Below, one piece after another: positions 1 through 4,991 of a stretch of 5,575 nucleotides of DNA. The notes below the pieces were generated by a model. That model had not been told where the DNA came from and made no database searches. It was given only the letters and a program-made list of their open reading frames with translations. The stretch is taken from positions 1 to 5,575 of the forward strand of contig JADHVS010000276.1 of NCBI GenBank assembly GCA_016783865.1, in the 5' to 3' direction. This DNA is from Bacteroidales bacterium. Lineage in GTDB: Bacteria > Bacteroidota > Bacteroidia > Bacteroidales > SM23-62. Position 1 is the stretch's first letter, and each line of letters begins with the position of its first letter. The translations under genes were made by a program, and so were the position numbers.

Positions 1-1
1 A

Positions 2-847
2 TTATTTCTGTGGGTGCACTGTCAGGAGGGGTTGCTTCAATCCCTTAGCCTCCTTGATATAGGCTTTGACCGATCCGACCAGGATTTTGGCCTCTATGTA
101 AATAGGTACTTTATTCAGATCATCGCTGACCCACACAAAGGCTTCCTGGTCTTTGGTAAAAATGGTGCCTTCCACCATGGTGGCTGAAAATTTATTACAT
201 GGGTAATAGCTGCCGCCGGGATGCTCTACGATCTCTTTGCCAAGGAACCGGATATTGATCCGATAGACGCTATCGTCGATGGCCACAAAAACCGGGATGG
301 GTTCTCTTACGGTAAAAGAATTCAGATTGAGCGCGCGAGTATAATAGACAGCCGATAACATATCGCGGGTGCAATCAATCATCCTGAGCGTATCAATCAC
401 CAGAGGCTCGTCATTGATCTTCGTATTGCTGAATATGATCCGGCGTGGATAATCAAACCAGGATCTGTTCTGAAGCTGGTAGCCTCCTTCAAAAATATAG
501 CGTCGGAATTCAAGGGTCTGGAAAGTGGTCGCATCAATCCAGGTCTCGTAGGTATCCCTGACCTTGAAGAGAAAATCGTACGAACGATAGGTGCGGCCTG
601 TACTCACGAGGTACCACGCTGGGGTATCCTGTTTCCGCTCAAGCCTGGTTTTGAATGTTACGATCCCGGCATGCACCCAAAACGGTCCCCAGTTATAGGA
701 TATCTCGTAGGAGATCTCCTCTCCATCAGTCAGGGCCTGCTCTGAAAAGGCACACTGGCCCCTGGCAGGCAGGGAACAAAGAGCAACGAGCCAAAGTCCT
801 GCCACCAGGAGAAGTGATAACGGGATCCGGAGATTTAGCACACCCAC
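2..847 (-). CDS. Secreted DUF3108 domain-containing protein
   Basis: A complete 281-residue protein. Residues 1-30 form a signal peptide: Arg7, then a long Leu/Val/Ala-rich core, then a probable signal peptidase I site near SLPARG-Q. The mature part begins with EEISYEISYNWGPFWVHAG (43-61) and contains YRSYDFLFKVRD (87-98). This pattern is typical of the DUF3108 family of periplasmic or outer-membrane-associated beta-rich proteins in Bacteroidota, whose molecular role is unknown. The length is normal for the family. The start is GTG at 847; an in-frame TAA lies one codon further upstream, so no ATG start is possible without losing the signal peptide. A second GTG two codons in would serve equally well. 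The gene is divergent from the methyltransferase gene across about 110 bp. The family call is from memory of family sequences; the function is not known. Confidence 0.88.
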   Translation of the reverse strand: MGVLNLRIPLSLLLVAGLWLVALCSLPARGQCAFSEQALTDGEEISYEISYNWGPFWVHAGIVTFKTRLERKQDTPAWYLVSTGRTYRSYDFLFKVRDTYETWIDATTFQTLEFRRYIFEGGYQLQNRSWFDYPRRIIFSNTKINDEPLVIDTLRMIDCTRDMLSAVYYTRALNLNSFTVREPIPVFVAIDDSVYRINIRFLGKEIVEHPGGSYYPCNKFSATMVEGTIFTKDQEAFVWVSDDLNKVPIYIEAKILVGSVKAYIKEAKGLKQPLLTVHPQK

Positions 848-919
848 AGGTTAATTTAGGATGTGCAATGTTAGTGAAATTTCAGACAATGCATTTTCAT
901 GGAATCTATTTTTATAATT

Positions 920-927
920 TATATTTG
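920..927 (+). promoter_or_regulatory. Possible Bacteroidota -7 promoter element (TATATTTG)
   Basis: TATATTTG fits the Bacteroidota primary-sigma -7 consensus TAnnTTTG. It lies in the AT-rich gap between the two divergent genes, about 30 bp before the ATG at 957. No clear -33 TTG is present at the expected spacing (the sequence there is TTTTCAT), so the call is tentative. Confidence 0.35.
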
Positions 928-956
928 TATAAAATTTGGATGATTTGCTTTTGCAC

Positions 957-1724
957 ATGCACACTGTACCTATATATGTATATAAACTGTTGGGCAGGCT
1001 TCTCCTTGACCTGAAACTTGGCTGCATGGCTGTTTTTTTTTGTGTATGGATGACAGGATGTCCGGCCCAAAACAAGACATTACAGATGGATGAGGAAAAG
1101 CGAGCCATCATGGTGACCGAGCAGATCCAGTGGAGAGGTGTCTCTGACAGGGCAGTGCTCAACGCCATGCGGCGTGTACCGAGGCATGTATTTGTTCCGG
1201 AACCATACAAAGAAGATGCGTACGACGACACCCCGCTGCCGATAGGGGAGGGCCAAACCATTTCACAGCCATACATTGTAGCATACATGACCGAGGCGCT
1301 GCATCTGAAGCAATCCGACAAGGTGCTGGAGATCGGAACCGGTTCGGGCTACCAGGCAGCAGTGCTGGCAGAGATCTGTGATTCAGTGTATACCGTCGAG
1401 ATCATTAAACCGCTTGCCTTCAGAGCTCAACAAACACTGGACTCACTGGGGTATGAGAACATCTGGATCAAATACGGAGACGGTTATCAGGGATGGCCGG
1501 AGCATGCTCCATATGATGCCATCATCGTTACCTGCGCACCAACCAATATCCCCGAACCTCTCAAAGAACAGCTTGCTGAAAACGGGCGGATGATTATCCC
1601 GGTTGGGAAACGATCCGTACAGTACCTGCAGCTGCTGGTAAAAAAGAATGGCAAGATTCGGGAAAAAGCAGTATTGCCGGTCCGGTTTGTGCCCATGATC
1701 GATGAGAAGGGGAGAGCGTATTGA
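957..1724 (+). CDS. pcm: Protein-L-isoaspartate O-methyltransferase, exported (lipoprotein-like)
   Basis: The enzyme transfers a methyl group from S-adenosylmethionine to L-isoaspartyl residues in damaged proteins, starting their repair. With the ATG at 957 it has 255 residues. Family motifs appear in order: EQIQWRGVSD (55-64), VPRHVFVPE (74-82), TISQPYIVAYM (101-111), the SAM-binding loop LEIGTGSGYQ (124-133), YDAIIVTCAP, and the closing VRFVPM segment. The N-terminus is a short hydrophobic stretch ending in WMTGC with Cys35, a plausible lipobox, so the protein probably acts in the periplasm or on a membrane, as many Bacteroidota homologues do. The start is uncertain: TTG at 936, TTG at 990 and ATG at 1026 are alternatives, and none has a ribosome binding site. 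ATG 957 keeps Lys and Arg ahead of the hydrophobic core and sits just after a possible promoter. The enzyme call is firm; the export call is an inference. Confidence 0.92.
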   Translation: MHTVPIYVYKLLGRLLLDLKLGCMAVFFCVWMTGCPAQNKTLQMDEEKRAIMVTEQIQWRGVSDRAVLNAMRRVPRHVFVPEPYKEDAYDDTPLPIGEGQTISQPYIVAYMTEALHLKQSDKVLEIGTGSGYQAAVLAEICDSVYTVEIIKPLAFRAQQTLDSLGYENIWIKYGDGYQGWPEHAPYDAIIVTCAPTNIPEPLKEQLAENGRMIIPVGKRSVQYLQLLVKKNGKIREKAVLPVRFVPMIDEKGRAY

Positions 1725-1728
1725 TGAA

Positions 1729-1756
1729 GGACGAGGGACGAGGGACGAAGGACGAG
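1729..1756 (+). repeat. Four tandem copies of a 7-bp repeat (GGACGAG/A)
   Basis: Four contiguous copies of GGACGAR (GGACGAG, GGACGAG, GGACGAA, GGACGAG) begin five bases after the methyltransferase stop codon and end five bases before the stop codon of the neighbouring pseudogene. The tract is intergenic and has no visible coding role. Such heptamers can vary in copy number by slippage. Confidence 0.85.
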
Positions 1757-1760
1757 GTGA

Positions 1761-2071
1761 TTATTTCAGATTGATTTTCAATCCGATCACGATTCCGATG
1801 TTGTTGAAGTGGTAGTTAATCCGGGAAACTTCGTCTGGCTCACTGTCGGGAATAGTTTTGTTCTTGTTCAACTCTTTCACATACACCCATTCCTTTTCTC
1901 TTGTTTTCTTACAGGGCAACTGGTCTGCTCCATTAACTGTAAGCGTCTTATAAACACCTTTCTTGGGAGCTCGGTTCCTTCGGCGCTATTGATCACACTG
2001 TTCATGACGCCCAGCATCAGTGCAATCCGGGCATAGGGGGAGATCTGTGAGAAATTCGCCCGACTAAACTG
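1761..2071 (-). pseudogene. Frameshifted 3' remnant of an outer-membrane beta-barrel protein gene
   Basis: On the minus strand two reading frames together encode about 100 residues that look like the end of one protein. The distal frame, ending in TAA at 1761-1763, finishes with NNIGIVIGLKINLK, an alternating hydrophobic strand typical of the last strand of Bacteroidota outer-membrane beta-barrels. The proximal frame (about 1970-2071) gives QFSRANFSQISPYARIALML, also barrel-strand-like (ISPYARIALMLGV). The two join only if the frame changes around 1965-1975, close to the sequence ELP/KKGVYKTL. A TAG codon at 2072-2074 closes the upstream frame, and nothing recognisable continues beyond it, so the 5' part of the gene appears to be missing. 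I infer a decayed porin-like gene, cut off near the start of the next two genes. The exact family is unknown. Confidence 0.55.
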
Positions 2072-2087
2072 CTATTGTAACCCATTT

Positions 2088-2312
2088 ATGGCCGACTCCC
2101 AAGGAGTATTGGAGTATGTGATCGAGGATTCTGCAGATTATAAAAAGGCTATGAAGATATTCTCCGGGAGTATGAAGGATGTGATGGCCAAATACAATGA
2201 GTTCCAGAAAGGATCCTCTGAAGTTCACTTATCATCGATCACATTCGATCAGATTCCGGCTGATTTTTCTGTTCAGCAGGTTGATATTCTTGCTGATCTG
2301 ATTCGGGATTGA
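2088..2312 (+). CDS. Small hypothetical protein (74 aa)
   Basis: A 74-residue, acidic, probably soluble protein. It starts MADSQGVLEYVIEDSADYKK and continues with a Lys-rich helical segment and a C-terminal helix ending ILADLIRD. I do not recognise a family. The ATG at 2088 is the only ATG in the frame after a stop at 2034-2036, and it has no ribosome binding site. It lies on the same strand as the 233-residue gene, 83 bp upstream of it, and just past the broken end of the beta-barrel remnant, so the two may have arrived together. The amino-acid composition is protein-like, but the gene is short and could itself be a truncated piece of something larger. Confidence 0.5.
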   Translation: MADSQGVLEYVIEDSADYKKAMKIFSGSMKDVMAKYNEFQKGSSEVHLSSITFDQIPADFSVQQVDILADLIRD

Positions 2313-2382
2313 GGAAGCGATCTTTGCCTATGTTCTTACCCAGGCTTCATCTTCGATATAATTCATCCGATACGAACCTTAA

Positions 2383-2388
2383 AAGGAG
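2383..2388 (+). promoter_or_regulatory. Ribosome binding site AAGGAG
   Basis: AAGGAG lies seven bases before the ATG at 2396 and fixes that start. It is the only strong Shine-Dalgarno sequence in the window. That is notable in Bacteroidota, where such sites are rarely used, and it may point to a phage or mobile origin for this gene. Confidence 0.7.
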
Positions 2389-2395
2389 ATAGACA

Positions 2396-3097
2396 ATGAA
2401 AATCCTGAAAATTTTAACGACCATTCTGCTTGCTGTTTTTTCAGCATCAATCATATCCTATGCCACTGGAGCAAGTCCCGGTGCGCTGATGCTGGGCTTC
2501 CTTGCCTTCGCCTTCCTGGTGCCAGGACCCCGTGGAGTTGCAAGTTTCATTCTTTTCGACCTTGCCAAGCCAGCCGGCGACAATGCCGGCGGGGGAGGTG
2601 GGATCAAGAGTGAGATCATATTAATACAGGAATCCGATATTGATTGGACTCTGTTCCCTGCCCGTGATGTCGATGGAGTGACGATAACTGTTGATATCGT
2701 CATGAAACTAGACCGCTTTATGCATCGCTTCTACATGACTCAGGGAACCATCAAACCTAACCAAAAGAAATTGAAAGGCTCCAATCAGGATTGTGGTGGC
2801 TATGAGATCTCCCTGGAAGGGTTTTACCCCGGAATCGAAAAGTCAGTGCAGCAATGGATTGCTCAGTTCGGAATCGGCTTCAAGGGAATTGTAATCATTC
2901 AGAATTGTGCCTCAAATAAGAAGTACCTCATTGGGGAGCCATGTAACCTGGTTCACATTGAGGACATCGATACTACCTGGGGAGAGGAAATCGATAAGGA
3001 CAAAGGCTCCAAATTCACCTTCAAATGTAAGCAGTCTGCTCCCATGGCTTTTTACGAAGGAGCAATTGCCTACAATCCTGCATCTGCATCCTGGTAA
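2396..3097 (+). CDS. Hypothetical protein with two N-terminal hydrophobic segments; possibly a phage-type structural protein
   Basis: A 233-residue protein of unknown function. Residues 6-24 and about 29-55 are hydrophobic, the second rich in Gly/Ala/Phe with a PGPRG turn. A glycine run (65-69) follows, then a body of about 160 residues with alternating strand-like segments, including CGGYEISLEGFYPGIE (133-148), KGIVIIQNC (163-171) and FTFKCKQSAPMAFYEG (206-221). The body recalls tail-tube-like virion proteins, and the hydrophobic leader recalls N-termini I associate with structural proteins of Bacteroidota phage-like elements. No other phage gene is visible nearby, so this is only a suggestion. 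A secreted or membrane-anchored protein of another kind is equally possible. The start is supported by AAGGAG at 2383. A strong terminator follows 39 bp after the stop. Confidence 0.75.
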   Translation: MKILKILTTILLAVFSASIISYATGASPGALMLGFLAFAFLVPGPRGVASFILFDLAKPAGDNAGGGGGIKSEIILIQESDIDWTLFPARDVDGVTITVDIVMKLDRFMHRFYMTQGTIKPNQKKLKGSNQDCGGYEISLEGFYPGIEKSVQQWIAQFGIGFKGIVIIQNCASNKKYLIGEPCNLVHIEDIDTTWGEEIDKDKGSKFTFKCKQSAPMAFYEGAIAYNPASASW

Positions 3098-3136
3098 AAA
3101 TACCGTGTCCGTGTTCATTTCATAGGTGTTTGTTTG

Positions 3137-3169
3137 AGAAAAGCCCTGCCTGCTGGCGGGGCTTTTCTT
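3137..3169 (+). terminator. Rho-independent-type terminator hairpin
   Basis: AGAAAAGCCCTGCC (3137-3150) pairs with GGCGGGGCTTTTCT (3155-3168) to give a 14-bp stem (one G-T pair) with a TGCT loop. The A-rich and T-rich sides of the stem allow termination in either direction. It ends the 233-residue gene and would also stop transcripts arriving from the minus-strand HNH gene. Confidence 0.85.
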
Positions 3170-3222
3170 GTACGGAAAAGCACGGTTAACGATTGGTATA
3201 AAAGGCGTTTCAATGCTTAATT

Positions 3223-3235
3223 GTTGTGTGTAGGC
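3223..3235 (+). repeat. Inverted repeat arm at the 3' end of the HNH gene
   Basis: GTTGTGTGTAGGC lies five bases beyond the HNH stop codon. It is the inverted match (12 of 13, the mismatch being a G-T pair) of GCTTACACACAAC at 3952-3964, just before the HNH start. The two arms bracket the gene the way the outer R boxes of an integron cassette's own attC site do. Confidence 0.75.
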
Positions 3236-3240
3236 TTTTT

Positions 3241-3942
3241 TTATTCAAATGAATACTCTCCACAACTTAAACATTTGTTTCCATCCCATGGTCCATAATG
3301 TTTGCAGTTTTTACATAATAGTTCAGGGTGTTCATATGGATTGATAGGTGCTGAACCCGTGACTTCTCCTTTTTGGAGTTCGTATAGTCCATCACTTGAA
3401 CCAATTACTTTCCAAGTTTCAATTGATGGTACGTAGAAAACTTGATTATCAATGGTTGAGCCGGTTAATCCAACGATTGGTTCTTCACTGTCGTTAATTC
3501 CTGCAAAAATTTGAGACACGGTAGTTTTATCGAGTGACCCCTTCTCAGCTTCACGTGCTATCACAGTAGTAAGTTTGGCTGTTTTATTTTGAGTGTGCCA
3601 TTTAGTGAAAATCCGTGCAGTCTCTTCCGCTTTATCTTTTACTTTCTTTAATAGTTCTAAGAATATTGGGGCACCTTCAATTACATCATCACCCTTCGTT
3701 AGGTTACAAGAAGGATGAACTGGCACCCAATTCTCAAATGAATTTATATCGAATGATTCCTCCAATGCGTAATTATTAATTACCTCTTTTAGTTTTTCTT
3801 CGTCTTCTAGTAATTTTTCTGGAATAATATGATCAATATGGCAGTCTTGATACTCAACAGGAGTTTTGCACCAACTACATTTTGGTCCTAGAGACTTCCA
3901 AATTGCATATCTCTCAGGTGTATTAAATGTCTTTTTAATCAT
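3241..3942 (-). CDS. HNH endonuclease with C-terminal zinc ribbon
   Basis: A 233-residue protein predicted to cut nucleic acid. The HNH fold is visible: C22-x2-C25 (CSWC), H35-I-D37-H38 followed by IIPEKLL, N71 in FENWVPVHP, and C79-N80 with Lys83. These provide the metal-binding His/Asn and the structural zinc Cys pairs. Residues about 90-200 form a charged helical stretch and a beta-rich stretch of no recognised family. The C-terminus carries C210-x2-C213 and C224-x2-C227, a zinc ribbon. No restriction methyltransferase or other partner is adjacent. The gene is AT-rich compared with the left half of the window and is bracketed by an inverted repeat (3223-3235/3952-3964), so I infer it is a mobile cassette. 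A defence role against phage or foreign DNA is plausible for such cargo but is not shown. The start is ATG at 3942; an AAAAAGA tract lies just upstream instead of a ribosome binding site. Confidence 0.85.
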   Translation of the reverse strand: MIKKTFNTPERYAIWKSLGPKCSWCKTPVEYQDCHIDHIIPEKLLEDEEKLKEVINNYALEESFDINSFENWVPVHPSCNLTKGDDVIEGAPIFLELLKKVKDKAEETARIFTKWHTQNKTAKLTTVIAREAEKGSLDKTTVSQIFAGINDSEEPIVGLTGSTIDNQVFYVPSIETWKVIGSSDGLYELQKGEVTGSAPINPYEHPELLCKNCKHYGPWDGNKCLSCGEYSFE

Positions 3943-3951
3943 GTCTTTTTA

Positions 3952-3964
3952 GCTTACACACAAC
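3952..3964 (+). repeat. Inverted repeat arm at the 5' end of the HNH gene
   Basis: GCTTACACACAAC is the partner of 3223-3235. In the gene's orientation the sequence here reads GGGCGTTGTGTGTAAGC and leads straight into the HNH start codon. A GCGTT core at the start of a cassette resembles an integron junction (GTT followed by the cassette body), although the next bases, GTGT, do not fit the strict RRRY rule. Confidence 0.75.
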
Positions 3965-3969
3965 GCCCT

Positions 3970-4082
3970 GCCAGCAGCCGCCGGGAGGGCGTTACTTGGG
4001 TTGGAGTTTGTATTCGTTTTTTCTTCATTTACTTTTTCTTCGCTTGCTTTGGATCACTTGCCCCGCCTGGTCGGCTGCTGGC
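3970..4082 (-). repeat. Non-coding attC-like segment between the two minus-strand genes
   Basis: GCCAGCAGCCG (3970-3980) is a perfect 11-bp inverted match of CGGCTGCTGGC (4072-4082), with 91 bases between. Single-stranded, the segment would fold into a long hairpin located 3' of the 216-residue gene. This is where an integron cassette carries its attC site, with these arms in the place of the inner L boxes. A competing hairpin, AACGCCCT (3962-3969) with AGGGCGTT (3986-3993), overlaps the left arm, so the two structures cannot form together. No open reading frame of note lies inside. Confidence 0.55.
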
Positions 4083-4085
4083 TTA

Positions 4086-4736
4086 TTAGCTGTAATTATT
4101 TTTTACATCAAAGTTATATTCCGGCAAAAATTTGTTGAGTTCATCTAAATAATCAGGCAGTTTGATTGAATGAAATTCGACTTTATTTTTTAAATCATTA
4201 TCCTTATGATAGTAAGCAATTAAATAAGGCGTTACCGTGTCATTTCTTATCCAAGTTATCTCAGAATTGACAAAAGAATGCTTGATTGCATTTCCTATGC
4301 TGTTTGTTGTTTCAATCAAATTTCTATGTTTTTCAAATATCTCGTATCTAACGTTGTTTGATTTGCTTAGATATTTGCCGATTGAATCAATAGAAATTTT
4401 CTTAGGCCAGCTATTCTTTTCTTTGTTATAATTTAAGATGAAATATATGCTGATGAATTCATCTAAGATTACTTTAATTTCAGTTGAAAATCGTAGAACA
4501 CGATGTAGGATTTTGAGTTTTATATTGTTGTCAAATTCCTTATTCTGTCTGCATCCATAATATTCCCTTTGAAAAAAATAAATTTCTCGTATTGTATCAT
4601 TTGTGTAAAATAACCTGTAGATAAGGAACAAATATTTTTCACCTAAGTGACCAAATGGAGAATGAACTGGGATATTCGGCAAATAGTCAAATAAGAGTAT
4701 GTCATCTTCGACTTTAAATCCTTCTATTAGTTTCAT
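4086..4736 (-). CDS. Hypothetical cassette-borne protein (216 aa)
   Basis: I do not recognise this protein. It has 216 residues, is rich in Ile, Asn, Lys, Phe and Tyr as expected from its AT-rich DNA, and has no signal peptide or clear membrane segment. Most of residues 35-155 look helical. The segment with H137-R138-N139 and N149-A-I-K-H153 faintly recalls the polar/His helix patterns of HEPN-type proteins, but the match is too weak to claim. The gene lies between perfect 15-bp inverted repeats (4087-4101 and 4742-4756); the first overlaps its stop codon. It shares orientation with the HNH gene and is followed by an attC-like hairpin, so it fits the pattern of an integron-like cassette with cargo of unknown function. 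The start is ATG at 4736, without a ribosome binding site. That it is a real gene is likely from its length in AT-rich DNA. Confidence 0.8.
   Translation of the reverse strand: MKLIEGFKVEDDILLFDYLPNIPVHSPFGHLGEKYLFLIYRLFYTNDTIREIYFFQREYYGCRQNKEFDNNIKLKILHRVLRFSTEIKVILDEFISIYFILNYNKEKNSWPKKISIDSIGKYLSKSNNVRYEIFEKHRNLIETTNSIGNAIKHSFVNSEITWIRNDTVTPYLIAYYHKDNDLKNKVEFHSIKLPDYLDELNKFLPEYNFDVKNNYS
4087..4101 (+). repeat. Inverted repeat arm at the 3' end of the 216-aa gene
   Basis: TAGCTGTAATTATTT is the exact reverse complement of AAATAATTACAGCTA at 4742-4756. It overlaps the stop codon of the gene. Together the two 15-bp arms bracket the whole gene. Confidence 0.85.
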
Positions 4737-4741
4737 TTCGT

Positions 4742-4756
4742 AAATAATTACAGCTA
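4742..4756 (+). repeat. Inverted repeat arm at the 5' end of the 216-aa gene
   Basis: AAATAATTACAGCTA is the exact partner of 4087-4101, five bases before the gene's start codon. In the gene's orientation it is preceded by AAACCA, where a canonical integron junction would be expected to show GTT; it does not. Confidence 0.85.
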
Positions 4757-4763
4757 TGGTTTG

Positions 4764-4870
4764 GCTATGTTTAGTGCGGGAATTTATTTAACTTCACTTT
4801 CAATTTACTATTAATTCTTATTACTTGCATCAACTTCCAATTTAGTACTGAAACCCGCATTAAATATAGC
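4764..4870 (-). repeat. Second non-coding attC-like segment, bracketed by a 17-bp inverted repeat
   Basis: GCTATGTTTAGTGCGGG (4764-4780) pairs with CCCGCATTAAATATAGC (4854-4870) over all 17 positions if two G-T pairs are allowed. The 73-base interior is AT-rich and non-coding. In size and build it matches the other non-coding segment at 3970-4082. It lies upstream of the 216-residue gene, on the side facing the recombinase. It may be the attC of a cassette whose gene has been lost, or an attachment site next to the recombinase gene. Confidence 0.55.
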
Positions 4871-4871
4871 T

Positions 4872-4918
4872 TTTGTTGAACTAAATCCCGCTCCCGCGGG
4901 ATAGCTTTTCTCAACAAA
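4872..4918 (+). repeat. Nested hairpin upstream of the recombinase gene
   Basis: The outer arms TTTGTTGA (4872-4879) and TCAACAAA (4911-4918) match perfectly. Inside them ATCCCGC (4885-4891) and GCGGGAT (4896-4902) form a 7-bp stem with a TCCC loop. It could be a terminator between the divergent genes or a recognition site at the end of a mobile element. IS91-type elements have hairpins near their ends. Confidence 0.6.
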
Positions 4919-4928
4919 TATAAATATA

Positions 4929-4991
4929 ATGATACTGAAGGGGAGTTTGAGACTCCCCAAATTTAAATATTCATTTAAATCTCAGTATCAT
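4929..4991 (+). promoter_or_regulatory. Hairpin leader that includes the recombinase start codon
   Basis: ATGATACTGA (4929-4938) is the exact reverse complement of TCAGTATCAT (4982-4991). The right arm contains the first two bases of the ATG at 4990. Between the arms lie a 7-bp GC-rich hairpin (GGGGAGT 4940-4946 with ACTCCCC 4952-4958) and two copies of the palindrome ATTTAAAT (4961-4968, 4973-4980). In the mRNA this would place the start codon at the base of a three-way structure and could restrict translation of the recombinase. A recombinase binding site is the other obvious reading. Confidence 0.55.

Noticed and set aside
655..1014. A 119-residue open frame on the plus strand
   Set aside because: It overlaps the DUF3108 gene antisense and the AT-rich intergenic gap, and resembles no protein.
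851..1321. A 156-residue open frame on the minus strand
   Set aside because: It lies opposite the methyltransferase gene and its composition (Ser/Cys/Met-rich) is that of an antisense frame.
1809..2036. A 75-residue hydrophobic open frame on the plus strand
   Set aside because: The minus strand here gives a far better protein-like reading ending in a beta-barrel strand, so this frame is its shadow.
2458..2703. An 81-residue Pro-rich open frame on the minus strand
   Set aside because: It is antisense to the 233-residue gene, which has a ribosome binding site and a terminator.
2907..3125. Small open frames on both strands near the end of the 233-residue gene
   Set aside because: They overlap the 3' end of that gene in other frames and show no start signals or protein-like features.
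3223..4870. A canonical class-type integron with textbook GTTRRRY attC boxes
   Set aside because: The junctions read GTTGTGT and CCATAGCT, which do not fit the consensus, and the distal half of an attC after the HNH gene (below 3223) is not recognisable. Only an integron-like layout is claimed.
4741..4989. A CRISPR array or small RNA gene in the repeat-rich gap
   Set aside because: The repeats are inverted pairs of different sequence, not regularly spaced direct repeats, and nothing resembles a known RNA family.
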